Numbered from the stretch's first letter, positions 7,859-14,927 are shown. The stretch is DNA of 24,696 nucleotides from Candidatus Enterousia avistercoris (GCA_017694255.1 JADINC010000022.1:1-24696), one strand, 5' to 3'. Notes: a model not told the origin generated them from the sequence alone. A program made the numbers and translations.

Positions 7859-7943
7859 AAAAAAACCGGAATCTAGTCATTTAGATTCAGAATGAAATTT
7901 ATCTCACTATGATAAATTAATCCATACAATATTTTTCTTGCAA
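7859..7943 (-). promoter_or_regulatory. Promoter-like leader ending in a terminator hairpin (module A)
   Basis: On the minus strand a TTGCAA box (7943-7938) is followed after 17 bp by TTAATT, a small hairpin (7918-7911/7903-7896), AAATTTCAT, then a hairpin GAATCTA (7888-7882), loop, TAGATTC (7875-7869) and U7 (7865-7859). It resembles the leader at 15004-15084 in order, spacing and sequence (see findings). It could be a short RNA or an attenuated leader of the frameshifted gene. The TTGCAA is self-complementary and doubles as the -35 box of the tRNA promoter on the other strand. The rest of the 145-bp gap holds no other gene that I can see. Confidence 0.45.
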
Positions 7944-7965
7944 TCTGGATAAAAGTGTATAGAAT
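7938..7965 (+). promoter_or_regulatory. Predicted tRNA-Arg promoter
   Basis: TTGCAA (7938-7943), a 16-bp spacer and TAGAAT (7960-7965) lie 11 bp before the mature tRNA 5' end. Confidence 0.5.
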
Positions 7966-7976
7966 ATATCAGCGTT

Positions 7977-8053
7977 GCGCCCATGGCTCAATTGGATAGA
8001 GCATCTGACTACGGATCAGAAGGTTGAGGGTTCGAATCCTTCTGGGCGCGCCA
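7977..8053 (+). tRNA. tRNA-Arg (anticodon ACG)
   Basis: A full cloverleaf of 77 nt with encoded CCA. The acceptor stem GCGCCCA (7977-7983) pairs with TGGGCGC (8043-8049); discriminator G8050; CCA 8051-8053. The anticodon arm TCTGA-CTACGGA-TCAGA carries ACG at 8011-8013, and the T loop TTCGAAT is standard. A34 would be converted to inosine by TadA so that it reads CGU, CGC and CGA, which suits the frequent CGC/CGT arginine codons in these genes. Confidence 0.97.
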
Positions 8054-8061
8054 GGAATTCA

Positions 8062-8093
8062 ACCGCCACGATATGTGGCGGTGTTATTTTTTT
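8062..8093 (+). terminator. Terminator of the tRNA-Arg transcript
   Basis: A perfect 8-bp stem ACCGCCAC (8062-8069)/GTGGCGGT (8075-8082), loop GATAT, is followed by a T-rich tract to 8093. The opposite strand lacks a T run, so the converging methyltransferase-like gene is not served by it. Confidence 0.85.
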
Positions 8094-8094
8094 A

Positions 8095-8946
8095 TTATCG
8101 ACTGAGAAATAAACTGCGATTGTTCGCAATGAAATAGCGCTTGTTCGGTACGGTATAAATAAATTTATGCAAATAACGCAACGAATTTTTTATCATCGTG
8201 GTTTCCAGCGTCTGGGCATTTTCAACCGACATCCGCAATTTTTGCAACGTTTTTAAATCAAAAACTTTTTCGTCTGTGGGATCTGTATTATTATACTTTA
8301 TTTCAACCAAAAAATTTTGAAAATTTGCGTTTATAAATTTCAAACGTGAAATCTGGTCTTGGATATCCATATACGGCAGAACCCCCATCGCAACAATCGT
8401 ATCCAGCGCACCAGATTTTACCATGTCTTTCGCATCATTCCATGTTATTGCGGTTGGTGCACGACCATATGTACGCATCGCCACTGTTTGATAATATTTT
8501 GTTATTTCTGGGGTATCAATACAATACACGTTTCCCAGATTATATTCTTTTTGAATAACTGGGGCCATTGGCGAAAAACCACACCCCAAATCAGCAAATT
8601 TTATATTTGGATTTTGTTGAATTTTTTTAGTTAAAAAATTAATACTTTCTGAAAATCTGATCGCATAGTGCAATGAATGCAGTGGCACACTGCGCGCCCT
8701 TTCTACACAATTTGTCGGAAAGTTTGTCGATGTAATTGTATTAGATAAAATTTTGCGCCCAATGGACCCTATATTTTCCCCCGCATATGACATAGTATCG
8801 ATTAAATTGATGTTCCATTTATTAATAAATTTCAGCATACTGCCTGGTAATGGCGTTATATTTTTGGCATACTTGATTAATGCAGGTTCCAGAAACACAC
8901 TGCACGACAATGGTATATCAAACATTCCGAAATTTTCTTGTTTCAT
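8095..8946 (-). CDS. Putative SAM-dependent methyltransferase-like protein
   Basis: A 283-residue protein without signal peptide or membrane segments. The segment KFADLGCGFSPMAPVIQ (about residues 115-131) followed by VYCIDTPEITKYY fits motif I and the acidic residue after strand beta2 of class I Rossmann methyltransferases; ALDTIVAMGVLPYMD fits motif IV. No substrate-specific motif is recognisable and the N-terminal 100 residues match nothing I know. It follows the GNAT-like gene after 12 nt with no promoter between, so the two form an operon driven from 9769-9774. Base composition is more AT-rich than the neighbouring envelope genes. It could modify a small molecule or a protein; the call rests on the fold motif only. 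Confidence 0.6.
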   Translation of the reverse strand: MKQENFGMFDIPLSCSVFLEPALIKYAKNITPLPGSMLKFINKWNINLIDTMSYAGENIGSIGRKILSNTITSTNFPTNCVERARSVPLHSLHYAIRFSESINFLTKKIQQNPNIKFADLGCGFSPMAPVIQKEYNLGNVYCIDTPEITKYYQTVAMRTYGRAPTAITWNDAKDMVKSGALDTIVAMGVLPYMDIQDQISRLKFINANFQNFLVEIKYNNTDPTDEKVFDLKTLQKLRMSVENAQTLETTMIKNSLRYLHKFIYTVPNKRYFIANNRSLFLSR

Positions 8947-8958
8947 TTTAAATAGGCT

Positions 8959-9735
8959 TTATCTGCTTTTTTGATTGTCCAGCATATTAAAATTTCGGCG
9001 AAAAATATTCGTAATCAAATCGGTTGGCTTATGCGGTGCAATGCCAATTTGAGAAATTCTGGTTGTGTTTATTTCGCCAATAGCATATCCGCAAATTTTC
9101 GAATTAACGTCTGTATATGCAAACATGGGCGCGCGTTCGTTCGTTTTAAATTTTGGCAAATCCAGACATTGTCTGTTCGCATCAGATATTTTTTTGCATG
9201 CACGAACAAATGGACGAACTGGTGCAAATATCGGGATAACAGAACAACTTGGTAATTTGTTATTCTGTTTAAAATACAAACTTAAACTGGGGTCGGCAAC
9301 AGTATATCCACTGTGTTCATAAAAACCGCATGCTTCGGCCAAAGCAGTTAACACAACATACGTTGATGTTATTGACGATGCGCATTCTGCACTGCGAATC
9401 AATCGGGCGCCAACATGATTTGATTCACGGCGACCATCGATAACCTTGGACATAAAATTGGGGTGTACATATAAATTCGAAATTGTTGCGGTTCCGTTGT
9501 CACAATCACCCTGGATAAATCCAATCATTTTTTTATCCAGATATGCGCCAAACGCAAAATTATATGGACAGTTCTGCCAGTCTTCGATAAAAAACTGGTT
9601 GCTGGCGGCCAAATCATCGCATGTCGAATGATAATTATACATGTACAGCATACTGGCCGCACGAATGCGGAAAAAATCATCCCAAACACCTGGGGCCGAC
9701 TGATTAAATATAGGTAAAATTTGTATTTCGTTCAT
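8959..9735 (-). CDS. GNAT-family N-acetyltransferase-like protein
   Basis: A 258-residue protein. Residues about 55-150 fit the GNAT fold: FGAYLDKKMIGFIQGDCDNGTATISNLYVHPNF (strands beta2-beta4), then a region where the acetyl-CoA pyrophosphate loop is expected (GRRESNHVGARLI), and LTALAEACGFYEHSGYTV, the usual beta5/alpha4 ending. The C-terminal half contains another short piece with similar look (FAYTDVNSKICGYAIGEINTTRISQIGIAPHKP), possibly a degenerate second GNAT-like unit. Substrate is unknown. It is the first gene of a two-gene operon with the methyltransferase-like protein. TTGACA-17-TACATA lies directly upstream, leaving a leader of only a few nucleotides and no Shine-Dalgarno. Confidence 0.65.
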   Translation of the reverse strand: MNEIQILPIFNQSAPGVWDDFFRIRAASMLYMYNYHSTCDDLAASNQFFIEDWQNCPYNFAFGAYLDKKMIGFIQGDCDNGTATISNLYVHPNFMSKVIDGRRESNHVGARLIRSAECASSITSTYVVLTALAEACGFYEHSGYTVADPSLSLYFKQNNKLPSCSVIPIFAPVRPFVRACKKISDANRQCLDLPKFKTNERAPMFAYTDVNSKICGYAIGEINTTRISQIGIAPHKPTDLITNIFRRNFNMLDNQKSR

Positions 9736-9745
9736 AGCGACTTAT

Positions 9746-9774
9746 TATGTAGTACAAATATTTCATTTTGTCAA
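9746..9774 (-). promoter_or_regulatory. Predicted promoter of the GNAT-methyltransferase operon
   Basis: On the minus strand a consensus TTGACA (9774-9769), 17 bp and TACATA (9751-9746) end 10 nt before ATG 9735, so the transcript would have a leader of about 4 nt. Confidence 0.5.
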
Positions 9775-9778
9775 TACA

Positions 9779-10513
9779 TTAATTCATAAAATTTAATTTT
9801 AAATTGCCAAAATCATCGTGTGTGGCGTTTGGCACAATGATTATATCTGAATCACGGGCCATTTTTTTGGTTAATTCAATCGGCACCGTTTCGTCGTTCT
9901 GGGCAACATAGTGCAACTGGGGCACATTGGGCAACCGCGTCATATCCAATGATTTGTTTAACGGGCTGTCGCCAAAATACTGGGTCCATTCAGAATGATT
10001 TAACACCCCGGCGATTGTTATCCATTGCACAACATTTATTTCTGGGTGGGTTTCTATGACCAGACCAGACACCATTGCCCCACCCGAATAGCCCACCAAT
10101 ATAACCGGCATACCATGCGATACAGATTTTATAGCCGACGCCACAGATTCAATAATATGCGGCGAAAATCGGCCATCTGTCCAATCTGATACACCACATT
10201 TGTCAGACATTATATACTGGCACGGGCGCGCCATATAAACAACATTCGGCGATGTGTCTGATGCCACCAAATCCCGCAAAAACGTTCCGCGGGGCGTTGG
10301 GTCGCCAGTTGGCATACCACGGCCATTAAATGCGTGGCCATCGCCTTCGATATAAATATGTATTGGGGAATCTGTATCAGAAATCTTTTGCCATAATGCA
10401 ATTGTATATTCATCGCCAGTAAATGGGGTATACCTGAACCCCGCGGGCGTACGCCATATTGCCGTGCACCCAGACAACAGCAAAACAAATAAAAAAATCC
10501 TGAGAAAGCCCAT
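9779..10513 (-). CDS. Alpha/beta-hydrolase lipoprotein
   Basis: From ATG 10513 the protein has 244 residues and starts with a lipoprotein signal (LLLSGC, Cys16). The body is an alpha/beta hydrolase: IYIEGDGH (oxyanion side), ARPCQY, nucleophile elbow GYSGG (Ser143), Asp207 in NDETVP and His232 in NATHDDF form a complete triad. Cys98 and Cys106 may form a disulfide. An esterase or lipase anchored to the envelope is the likely role; substrate unknown. An upstream TTG at 10564 would extend the frame but would bury the lipoprotein signal, so ATG 10513 is preferred. That ATG lies 7 nt from a -10 box, with no ribosome site, which points to a leaderless message. Confidence 0.8.
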   Translation of the reverse strand: MGFLRIFLFVLLLSGCTAIWRTPAGFRYTPFTGDEYTIALWQKISDTDSPIHIYIEGDGHAFNGRGMPTGDPTPRGTFLRDLVASDTSPNVVYMARPCQYIMSDKCGVSDWTDGRFSPHIIESVASAIKSVSHGMPVILVGYSGGAMVSGLVIETHPEINVVQWITIAGVLNHSEWTQYFGDSPLNKSLDMTRLPNVPQLHYVAQNDETVPIELTKKMARDSDIIIVPNATHDDFGNLKLNFMN

Positions 10514-10520
10514 ATGAAGC

Positions 10521-10549
10521 AAATTACAAAAAAACACGCACCGAGTCAA
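10521..10549 (-). promoter_or_regulatory. Predicted promoter of the hydrolase lipoprotein
   Basis: On the minus strand TTGACT (10549-10544), 17 bp and TAATTT (10526-10521) end 7 nt before ATG 10513, predicting a leaderless start. Confidence 0.5.
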
Positions 10550-10571
10550 ACAAAAGCCACGCAAAAATAAT

Positions 10572-10623
10572 TTGACAAATATCTTGACAAAATACTTGAC
10601 AAATATTACTTTTAGGGTATAAA
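10572..10623 (+). promoter_or_regulatory. Promoter with three tandem TTGACA boxes
   Basis: TTGACA occurs at 10572-10577, 10584-10589 and 10596-10601, exactly 12 bp apart, each followed by AA. The last is 16 bp from TATAAA (10618-10623), giving a start near 10630. The repeats may be alternative -35 boxes or a regulator-binding array. The start site rules out ATG 10628 and supports ATG 10652 for the gene. Confidence 0.6.
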
Positions 10624-10651
10624 TACAATGAAGTTAAACAAAGGTGAAAGA

Positions 10652-11410
10652 ATGTTTAAAGCACTGAAAATAAAATTTGCCGCCCGCCGCGTAGAACGCA
10701 AAAAGAATTCGCGCCGCAGCAATTCGCATTCAAAAGCATCATTTTGGACGCGTATGTGGAACGTCTGTTGCGCCCCATTTCGCGCAATTGGTCGCGCGTG
10801 TCGTCGCGTGTGGCTGTGGATTTCGGGATTAAATTTAATCGGACTGGTTAATACTACATTACTGTCGGCGATAATCGTATTATTTTCAATGCTGATAATT
10901 GACGTTGTAAAGTCCAACAAAACACCACTGGTTATTGTTGCAAAAAACGATATATCCGCACCAGTGCGTCCGCAAATAACAGTTTCAAATCAATCAGCAC
11001 CACGCAATATACGCAATCGTGAAAACACATTGCCGTTGCGTCGCGACGCCCAACGCCAATTCGTTGGCGAACCGATAAATGTTGCGCGCGTTCAACCAGA
11101 CCGTGTGGCAATAAAACAAACAGCACGTCGCGGGAAAACAATGTATGGCGACGTCATTATCGACAGCCGTGGTGCCGCAACAATGTTAAAGGCCGGAGAT
11201 GTTATCAAAGGTAATCTGTACCTGCAACATATGCGCAAATATACATTGCCACGTGGCATTCGGGTCGAAGGCAATATGTTCTTGCGCAATATGGGGATGT
11301 TGCAGTTTGGTGGCGAATTTACGGTTACTGGAAATATATACGTCACACCGACATCTTCGTTCGGGCCGATTCCGGGCACCGCGCGGCTGGGTGGCCAGGT
11401 TATTATATAA
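10652..11410 (+). CDS. Membrane-anchored protein with bactofilin-like C-terminal repeats
   Basis: 252 residues from ATG 10652, which has AAGGTGA 5 nt upstream; the earlier in-frame ATG 10628 overlaps the predicted transcription start. The N-terminal 50 residues are strongly basic (Arg/Lys), followed by one transmembrane helix at about 60-80 (TLLSAIIVLFSMLIIDVV), implying a cytoplasmic basic head and a periplasmic tail. The last 90 residues read as short beta repeats (YGDVIIDSRGAATMLKAGDVIKGNLYL, VEGNMFLRN, VTGNIYVTP, LGGQVII), similar in rhythm to bactofilin-type right-handed beta-helices. Polymer formation is conceivable but not shown. A strong intrinsic terminator follows. Confidence 0.6.
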   Translation: MFKALKIKFAARRVERKKNSRRSNSHSKASFWTRMWNVCCAPFRAIGRACRRVWLWISGLNLIGLVNTTLLSAIIVLFSMLIIDVVKSNKTPLVIVAKNDISAPVRPQITVSNQSAPRNIRNRENTLPLRRDAQRQFVGEPINVARVQPDRVAIKQTARRGKTMYGDVIIDSRGAATMLKAGDVIKGNLYLQHMRKYTLPRGIRVEGNMFLRNMGMLQFGGEFTVTGNIYVTPTSSFGPIPGTARLGGQVII

Positions 11411-11438
11411 ACAGTTTTTTTCAGTTTCCCCGTGGATG

Positions 11439-11465
11439 CGACCGCGTTTAACGCGGTCGTTTTTT
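11439..11465 (+). terminator. Intrinsic terminator
   Basis: A 9-bp stem CGACCGCGT (11439-11447)/ACGCGGTCG (11451-11459), loop TTA, is followed by T6. It ends the transcript of the bactofilin-like gene. Confidence 0.88.
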
Positions 11466-11482
11466 GTAGATTTTTTATACAA

Positions 11483-11495
11483 TTTGTGATATAAT
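11483..11495 (+). promoter_or_regulatory. Extended -10 promoter, motif TTTGTGATATAAT
   Basis: TGA-TATAAT is an extended -10 element with start near 11502. The same 13 bases recur on the minus strand at 19689-19677 and 23356-23344. It overlaps ATG 11494, excluding that codon as the start of the next gene. Confidence 0.55.
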
Positions 11496-11523
11496 GCGCA
11501 CGTCCAAAGACAAAGGGATAAAA

Positions 11524-11781
11524 ATGAACACATTTGAAAGAATATTGAATGTTTTCGGGAAAAATCTGGGATACACAGTTGTACTGATTGTGGCGATTGT
11601 GTTTTTTGCATTTTTCTCGGACGGGTTAATTTACGGTCTGATTACGGCATTCAGCGCATTGGTCGCATATGTATGTGGCGCATCGCTGTACCGCGCATTT
11701 CGCGACGAATTTTCTGGCAAAAAAACTGTTGCCGCCACCGTTAAAAAGACACCGACGAAAAAGAAAACTTCAAAAAAATAA
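11524..11781 (+). CDS. Small two-helix membrane protein with Lys-rich tail
   Basis: 85 residues from ATG 11524 (AAAGGGA ribosome site upstream). Two hydrophobic helices occupy about residues 15-35 (TVVLIVAIVFFAFF) and 38-58 (LIYGLITAFSALVAYVCGASL), followed by a very basic tail (KKTVAATVKKTPTKKKTSKK). The layout suggests an inner-membrane hairpin with a cytoplasmic tail able to bind nucleic acid or acidic lipid, but I recognise no family. It has its own extended -10 promoter and is followed by a bidirectional terminator. Confidence 0.7.
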   Translation: MNTFERILNVFGKNLGYTVVLIVAIVFFAFFSDGLIYGLITAFSALVAYVCGASLYRAFRDEFSGKKTVAATVKKTPTKKKTSKK

Positions 11782-11795
11782 ACTTAATATAAAAC

Positions 11796-11825
11796 AAAAG
11801 AATCCCGCAAATTCGGGATTCTTTT
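11796..11825. terminator. Bidirectional terminator between converging genes
   Basis: A 12-bp stem AAAAGAATCCCG (11796-11807)/CGGGATTCTTTT (11814-11825), loop CAAATT, with A and T tracts in the stem, lies between the small membrane protein and the stop codon of the L,D-transpeptidase-like gene. Confidence 0.85.
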
Positions 11826-12886
11826 TATTTATTCCATTCTTGTTCCACGTTTGGAACCATATCAACAACAACAACTAAATCACGACCGTATGGCACAAAG
11901 AAATCATTAACAAATGTTATTATATCTGTCCCCAGGCTCAAACACCCGCCACTGCTGTGTTTGTCGACCTTATCACTGCCATGCAAATAAAAATTATCAC
12001 GCTTCATTGTATTTACTTCATGCGCCGGCCGCAGACGTATACGGTATCCGCCCCATGCGCCACCTTTGGGTTCTAATTCTGCATATCGTGCCAAATATAC
12101 CCCCGATGGCATAGACCCCATATACGGAATGGCCGCAAATTCCCCACCCTGGCACTGTTCGCGTCCAGAATAACTGGGGATTGTCATGTATACAGGATTA
12201 CCCCCATCGCATACGATAAACACATATCCATTAAACACAGCAACCATGCCATTGCTGGAATACGGATAATTAAATGTGTACACTTGAACTCCGTACGTGT
12301 CGTTCAAATTATACAAGTTGTCCAGATACTTTTCATCAGGCACACTGAAATTTGTTGGGCAAGAATTTTTATCTGTATGCACACCTATTTTTGAAATACA
12401 CGCGTCTAAATCTGCATTTATTACAACCATTGATTCGATTTTATTTAAATCATCGCTGTGCCGTTGTTGTAGTTTTTCTTTTGTTATCAAACAATATCTT
12501 AATGCGGATTCCAATCCCACTGTATGCTTTGCGGCAGGAATTACTAACTTGTTAATCAAACCAACTCTGTCCCCATCTTGGCCCAATGACGCCAGGTTTT
12601 GTTTACACGTGTCCAACAACATATTATACAACGTGTTTATATCACCGTCTGTATTATCGTAAATACATGTGTTTTTATTTTTATCTGATAATAATTCAGC
12701 CAAATTATCCACGTAATATAATTTACCGTTCAGTTCCATAATAATAATATCAGGTATCGATTCCACATCATTGCCCCGCGCCGACACCATTCGTGGTAAA
12801 TCAAAATCATACGGTGCGGCATTTACACATGTCCCGCCCCACGTCCAGACACATATTATACATAAAACTAATATGATTTTGCTCAT
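11825..12886 (-). CDS. Secreted Tlde1/YkuD-like L,D-transpeptidase-type protein
   Basis: 353 residues from ATG 12886. A signal peptide (MSKIILVLCIICVWTW, cleavage near VNA-A) leads to a roughly 200-residue Cys-rich region of no known family. The C-terminal about 110 residues contain IPYMGSMPSGVYLARY, RIRLRPA, NFYLHG (His302) and HSSGGCLSL (Cys315), the arrangement of L,D-transpeptidases of the YkuD or Tlde1 (DUF2778) type, where the Cys attacks the peptide stem. Tlde1 proteins are known as type VI effectors, but the Sec signal here argues for self-directed periplasmic action. ATG overlaps the previous stop (ATGA), which fixes the start and implies coupled translation. It is the last gene of a three-gene operon. 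Confidence 0.7.
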   Translation of the reverse strand: MSKIILVLCIICVWTWGGTCVNAAPYDFDLPRMVSARGNDVESIPDIIIMELNGKLYYVDNLAELLSDKNKNTCIYDNTDGDINTLYNMLLDTCKQNLASLGQDGDRVGLINKLVIPAAKHTVGLESALRYCLITKEKLQQRHSDDLNKIESMVVINADLDACISKIGVHTDKNSCPTNFSVPDEKYLDNLYNLNDTYGVQVYTFNYPYSSNGMVAVFNGYVFIVCDGGNPVYMTIPSYSGREQCQGGEFAAIPYMGSMPSGVYLARYAELEPKGGAWGGYRIRLRPAHEVNTMKRDNFYLHGSDKVDKHSSGGCLSLGTDIITFVNDFFVPYGRDLVVVVDMVPNVEQEWNK

Positions 12887-13836
12887 TGTGTAAAAGCCCC
12901 CTGGCATGCATTATCGACATCCGTCGCGCGTCGAATAGCGGCAATTTGCGTACCATTAAACACGGTCGCCGCACCTGTGGCCACAGTGGTCCCGCCCGCC
13001 AATATGTTTGCCGCCGTATTCAGATTTTTTTCTTTTGATGCGCCTGTATCTGTATTATCGCCACGCGTTTTTTTGGTATTTGCAACCGCACTGACGATTG
13101 TACCCGCCAGTCCAACCCCAGCGCCAATGCCACTGGAAATAGCGGCATTTTTTGCGCGCGTATCAATACTGGATAAATCAACCATTTCCCATGCACTGCA
13201 CGCCGTAATTATGGAATCCGCCCGCGCCAGATCACTGGGGTCGGCCACACCCGAAACGTATGCCATCATTCGCACCGTATTTAAATTATCAATTGCCGAA
13301 ATACAGTTCGATATCATGGTTTTTAAATCCACCCCAATGCGATTTACCCCCGCAATAGACGCGCCGGCAACATTCGTTGCAGTATTTGCCGCCATTAATC
13401 CCGTGCGCCAATTCCCCAGACGGCGCGATTGATTATCTATGGACTGTTTTTGCTTTATTGCGGCGGCCATCGCCATTGAATCTGGGTCGCCCGCCTGGGC
13501 CAAGATTTGCGACATTATATCCAAAAATTCGTCTTCGCTTTCGATACGCTGGGCCCCGGTGGCATCCAATGCAGCAATTATTTCTGTGTATTCGTCGGAT
13601 TGTTTGTCGCGCACAGATTTAACAATGCCAACCGCGGTCGCGCCCGCACCAGCCGCCGTACCAACCGCCGTTACTGCGGTATTTATACCCGCCATTGTTT
13701 TCATATGGCTTAATTCATCCGATATTCCAGAACACGCAACGCGCGCAGCATCAATTGCCACATGCAAATCATCACCACGCACATCACATATCGCCAATAC
13801 CCCAAACAGCAACGGAATAAAAAATTTTATTTTCAT
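12883..13836 (-). CDS. Secreted glycine-zipper-repeat protein of unknown function
   Basis: 317 residues with a signal peptide (MKIKFFIPLLFGVLAI, cleavage near VRG-D). The mature part has four hydrophobic, Gly/Ala-rich stretches of about 20-25 residues: INTAVTAVGTAAGAGATAVG, ANTATNVAGASIAGVNRIG, SSGIGAGVGLAGTIVSAVAN and LNTAANILAGGTTVATGAA. Three share an NTA-x(4-5)-G start, so they look like an internal repeat with glycine-zipper character. Charged helical segments and four spaced cysteines (VACSG, SNCIS, TACSA, NACQG) lie between or beside them. Such segments could insert in or pack against a membrane. No family recognised. AAGGA precedes ATG 13836, which overlaps the upstream stop (ATGA); the stop at 12883 overlaps the transpeptidase start in the same way. 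Confidence 0.7.
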   Translation of the reverse strand: MKIKFFIPLLFGVLAICDVRGDDLHVAIDAARVACSGISDELSHMKTMAGINTAVTAVGTAAGAGATAVGIVKSVRDKQSDEYTEIIAALDATGAQRIESEDEFLDIMSQILAQAGDPDSMAMAAAIKQKQSIDNQSRRLGNWRTGLMAANTATNVAGASIAGVNRIGVDLKTMISNCISAIDNLNTVRMMAYVSGVADPSDLARADSIITACSAWEMVDLSSIDTRAKNAAISSGIGAGVGLAGTIVSAVANTKKTRGDNTDTGASKEKNLNTAANILAGGTTVATGAATVFNGTQIAAIRRATDVDNACQGAFTQ

Positions 13837-14909
13837 TTTTCCTTGGTGCCTTTGACAATTTCGCGAATCATTTCTTTAAATACAGGTTGATATCTCGTTT
13901 GAAATGCCAGGACCGTTTCCGGCGTTTTTCTGCCCGGCATTATCTTTTGCGTTTCCTGCATGGCAACATTCATTTTTGCGGCGGCAGCCAACAATTCTGC
14001 TTTTTTCCCGGTCTTTGGCAAAACAGCCATATATTCAACCATATTTGATGAACGACCAACCTGTTGGTCTGGGTCTGCGGTACCCTGGTAATAGCCGTAA
14101 TCTGCGACCAAATCTTTCAGGGCGTCTTGCGGGGTTGTTTTTTTATTTGGTTGTTTATTTGTCTGCTGTATTTTCAACGCCTGGTCCCAGGACATTGTTA
14201 CCGGATAATCTTTTTTCAGATTTTCATATTCGCGCCGGATTTCTGGTGGTAAATGTTGTGATTCAAACGCATTGTACAGTTTTTCTAAATCTTCTGGGTG
14301 CGCCTTTAAATGCGCGCGCATAACAGATGCCGCCAATTCTTGACTGTGCACTTTTGTCGGGTTGGCGATAAAGTCATCAAAATATTTTCTGTCCGCCCGA
14401 CTTAAATTCTTAACAACTTCTAATACAGCCATTTCTATTCGCAGTGGATCGCGTTTATTCTTGCTGTTTCTTATAAAGGCATCCATTTCGTCCAAACTTA
14501 ATCCAGACAATCTGATATTTGCCAATTCGGTCATATATTCCGACAAATCGTTCTGTATTGATTTTGTTGCGTGACCGCGTGCGGAAAATCTGTCTATCAA
14601 AACGGGCAACAGAACAGATACCATTACCACATTTGCCCAAAACGACCACAACATATCATGCTGCTTGGCATATTTATACGAATACCCGCTGATAAATTTA
14701 CCTGTTCCATCGTTTTCGGGATCGTCATTAGCATATGACGCAAAGGCCCCCAATAACCCGCTAAGCAATACAGATGATGCAAACGCCTTGGCCACGGTTG
14801 CAACATTAACCTTTTTGTGTTTTGTACTTATTTCATCTGCGGTCTGTGTTGCGCGTTTCGCCAATTTATCCAGGACTGCGTCGGCTGTTTTTCTGGTTAT
14901 ATCTGACAT
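13833..14909 (-). CDS. Inner-membrane protein with long helical cytoplasmic domain
   Basis: 358 residues, first gene of the operon. Two transmembrane helices (about 38-60 and 87-105) flank a short periplasmic loop; the remaining 250 residues are soluble, charged and largely helical (LSEYMTELANIRLSGLSLDEMDAF, LRAHLKAHPEDLEKLYNAFE-like segments), and contain no catalytic motif I know. The N-terminal 35 residues are amphipathic and Lys/Thr-rich. A GGGGGA ribosome site lies 7 nt before ATG 14909. The stop overlaps the next start (ATGA), so the three proteins are likely made in fixed proportion. It may anchor or energise the two secreted partners, which is speculation from order alone. Confidence 0.7.
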   Translation of the reverse strand: MSDITRKTADAVLDKLAKRATQTADEISTKHKKVNVATVAKAFASSVLLSGLLGAFASYANDDPENDGTGKFISGYSYKYAKQHDMLWSFWANVVMVSVLLPVLIDRFSARGHATKSIQNDLSEYMTELANIRLSGLSLDEMDAFIRNSKNKRDPLRIEMAVLEVVKNLSRADRKYFDDFIANPTKVHSQELAASVMRAHLKAHPEDLEKLYNAFESQHLPPEIRREYENLKKDYPVTMSWDQALKIQQTNKQPNKKTTPQDALKDLVADYGYYQGTADPDQQVGRSSNMVEYMAVLPKTGKKAELLAAAAKMNVAMQETQKIMPGRKTPETVLAFQTRYQPVFKEMIREIVKGTKEK

Positions 14910-14927
14910 TAAAAATCCCCCACTTTT

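Noticed and set aside
7977..9780. Integrative element inserted at tRNA-Arg
   Set aside because: No integrase and no repeated copy of the tRNA 3' end downstream was found within the window; only the AT-rich context hints at transfer.
10628..10651. ATG 10628 as start of the bactofilin-like gene
   Set aside because: It lies 5 nt after the -10 box and has no ribosome site, while ATG 10652 has AAGGTGA at good spacing; the adjacent gene structure supports the later start.
11825..12886. Type VI secretion effector
   Set aside because: The Tlde1-like domain suggests it, but the protein has a Sec signal peptide and no type VI or immunity gene is visible; a periplasmic self-acting enzyme is simpler.
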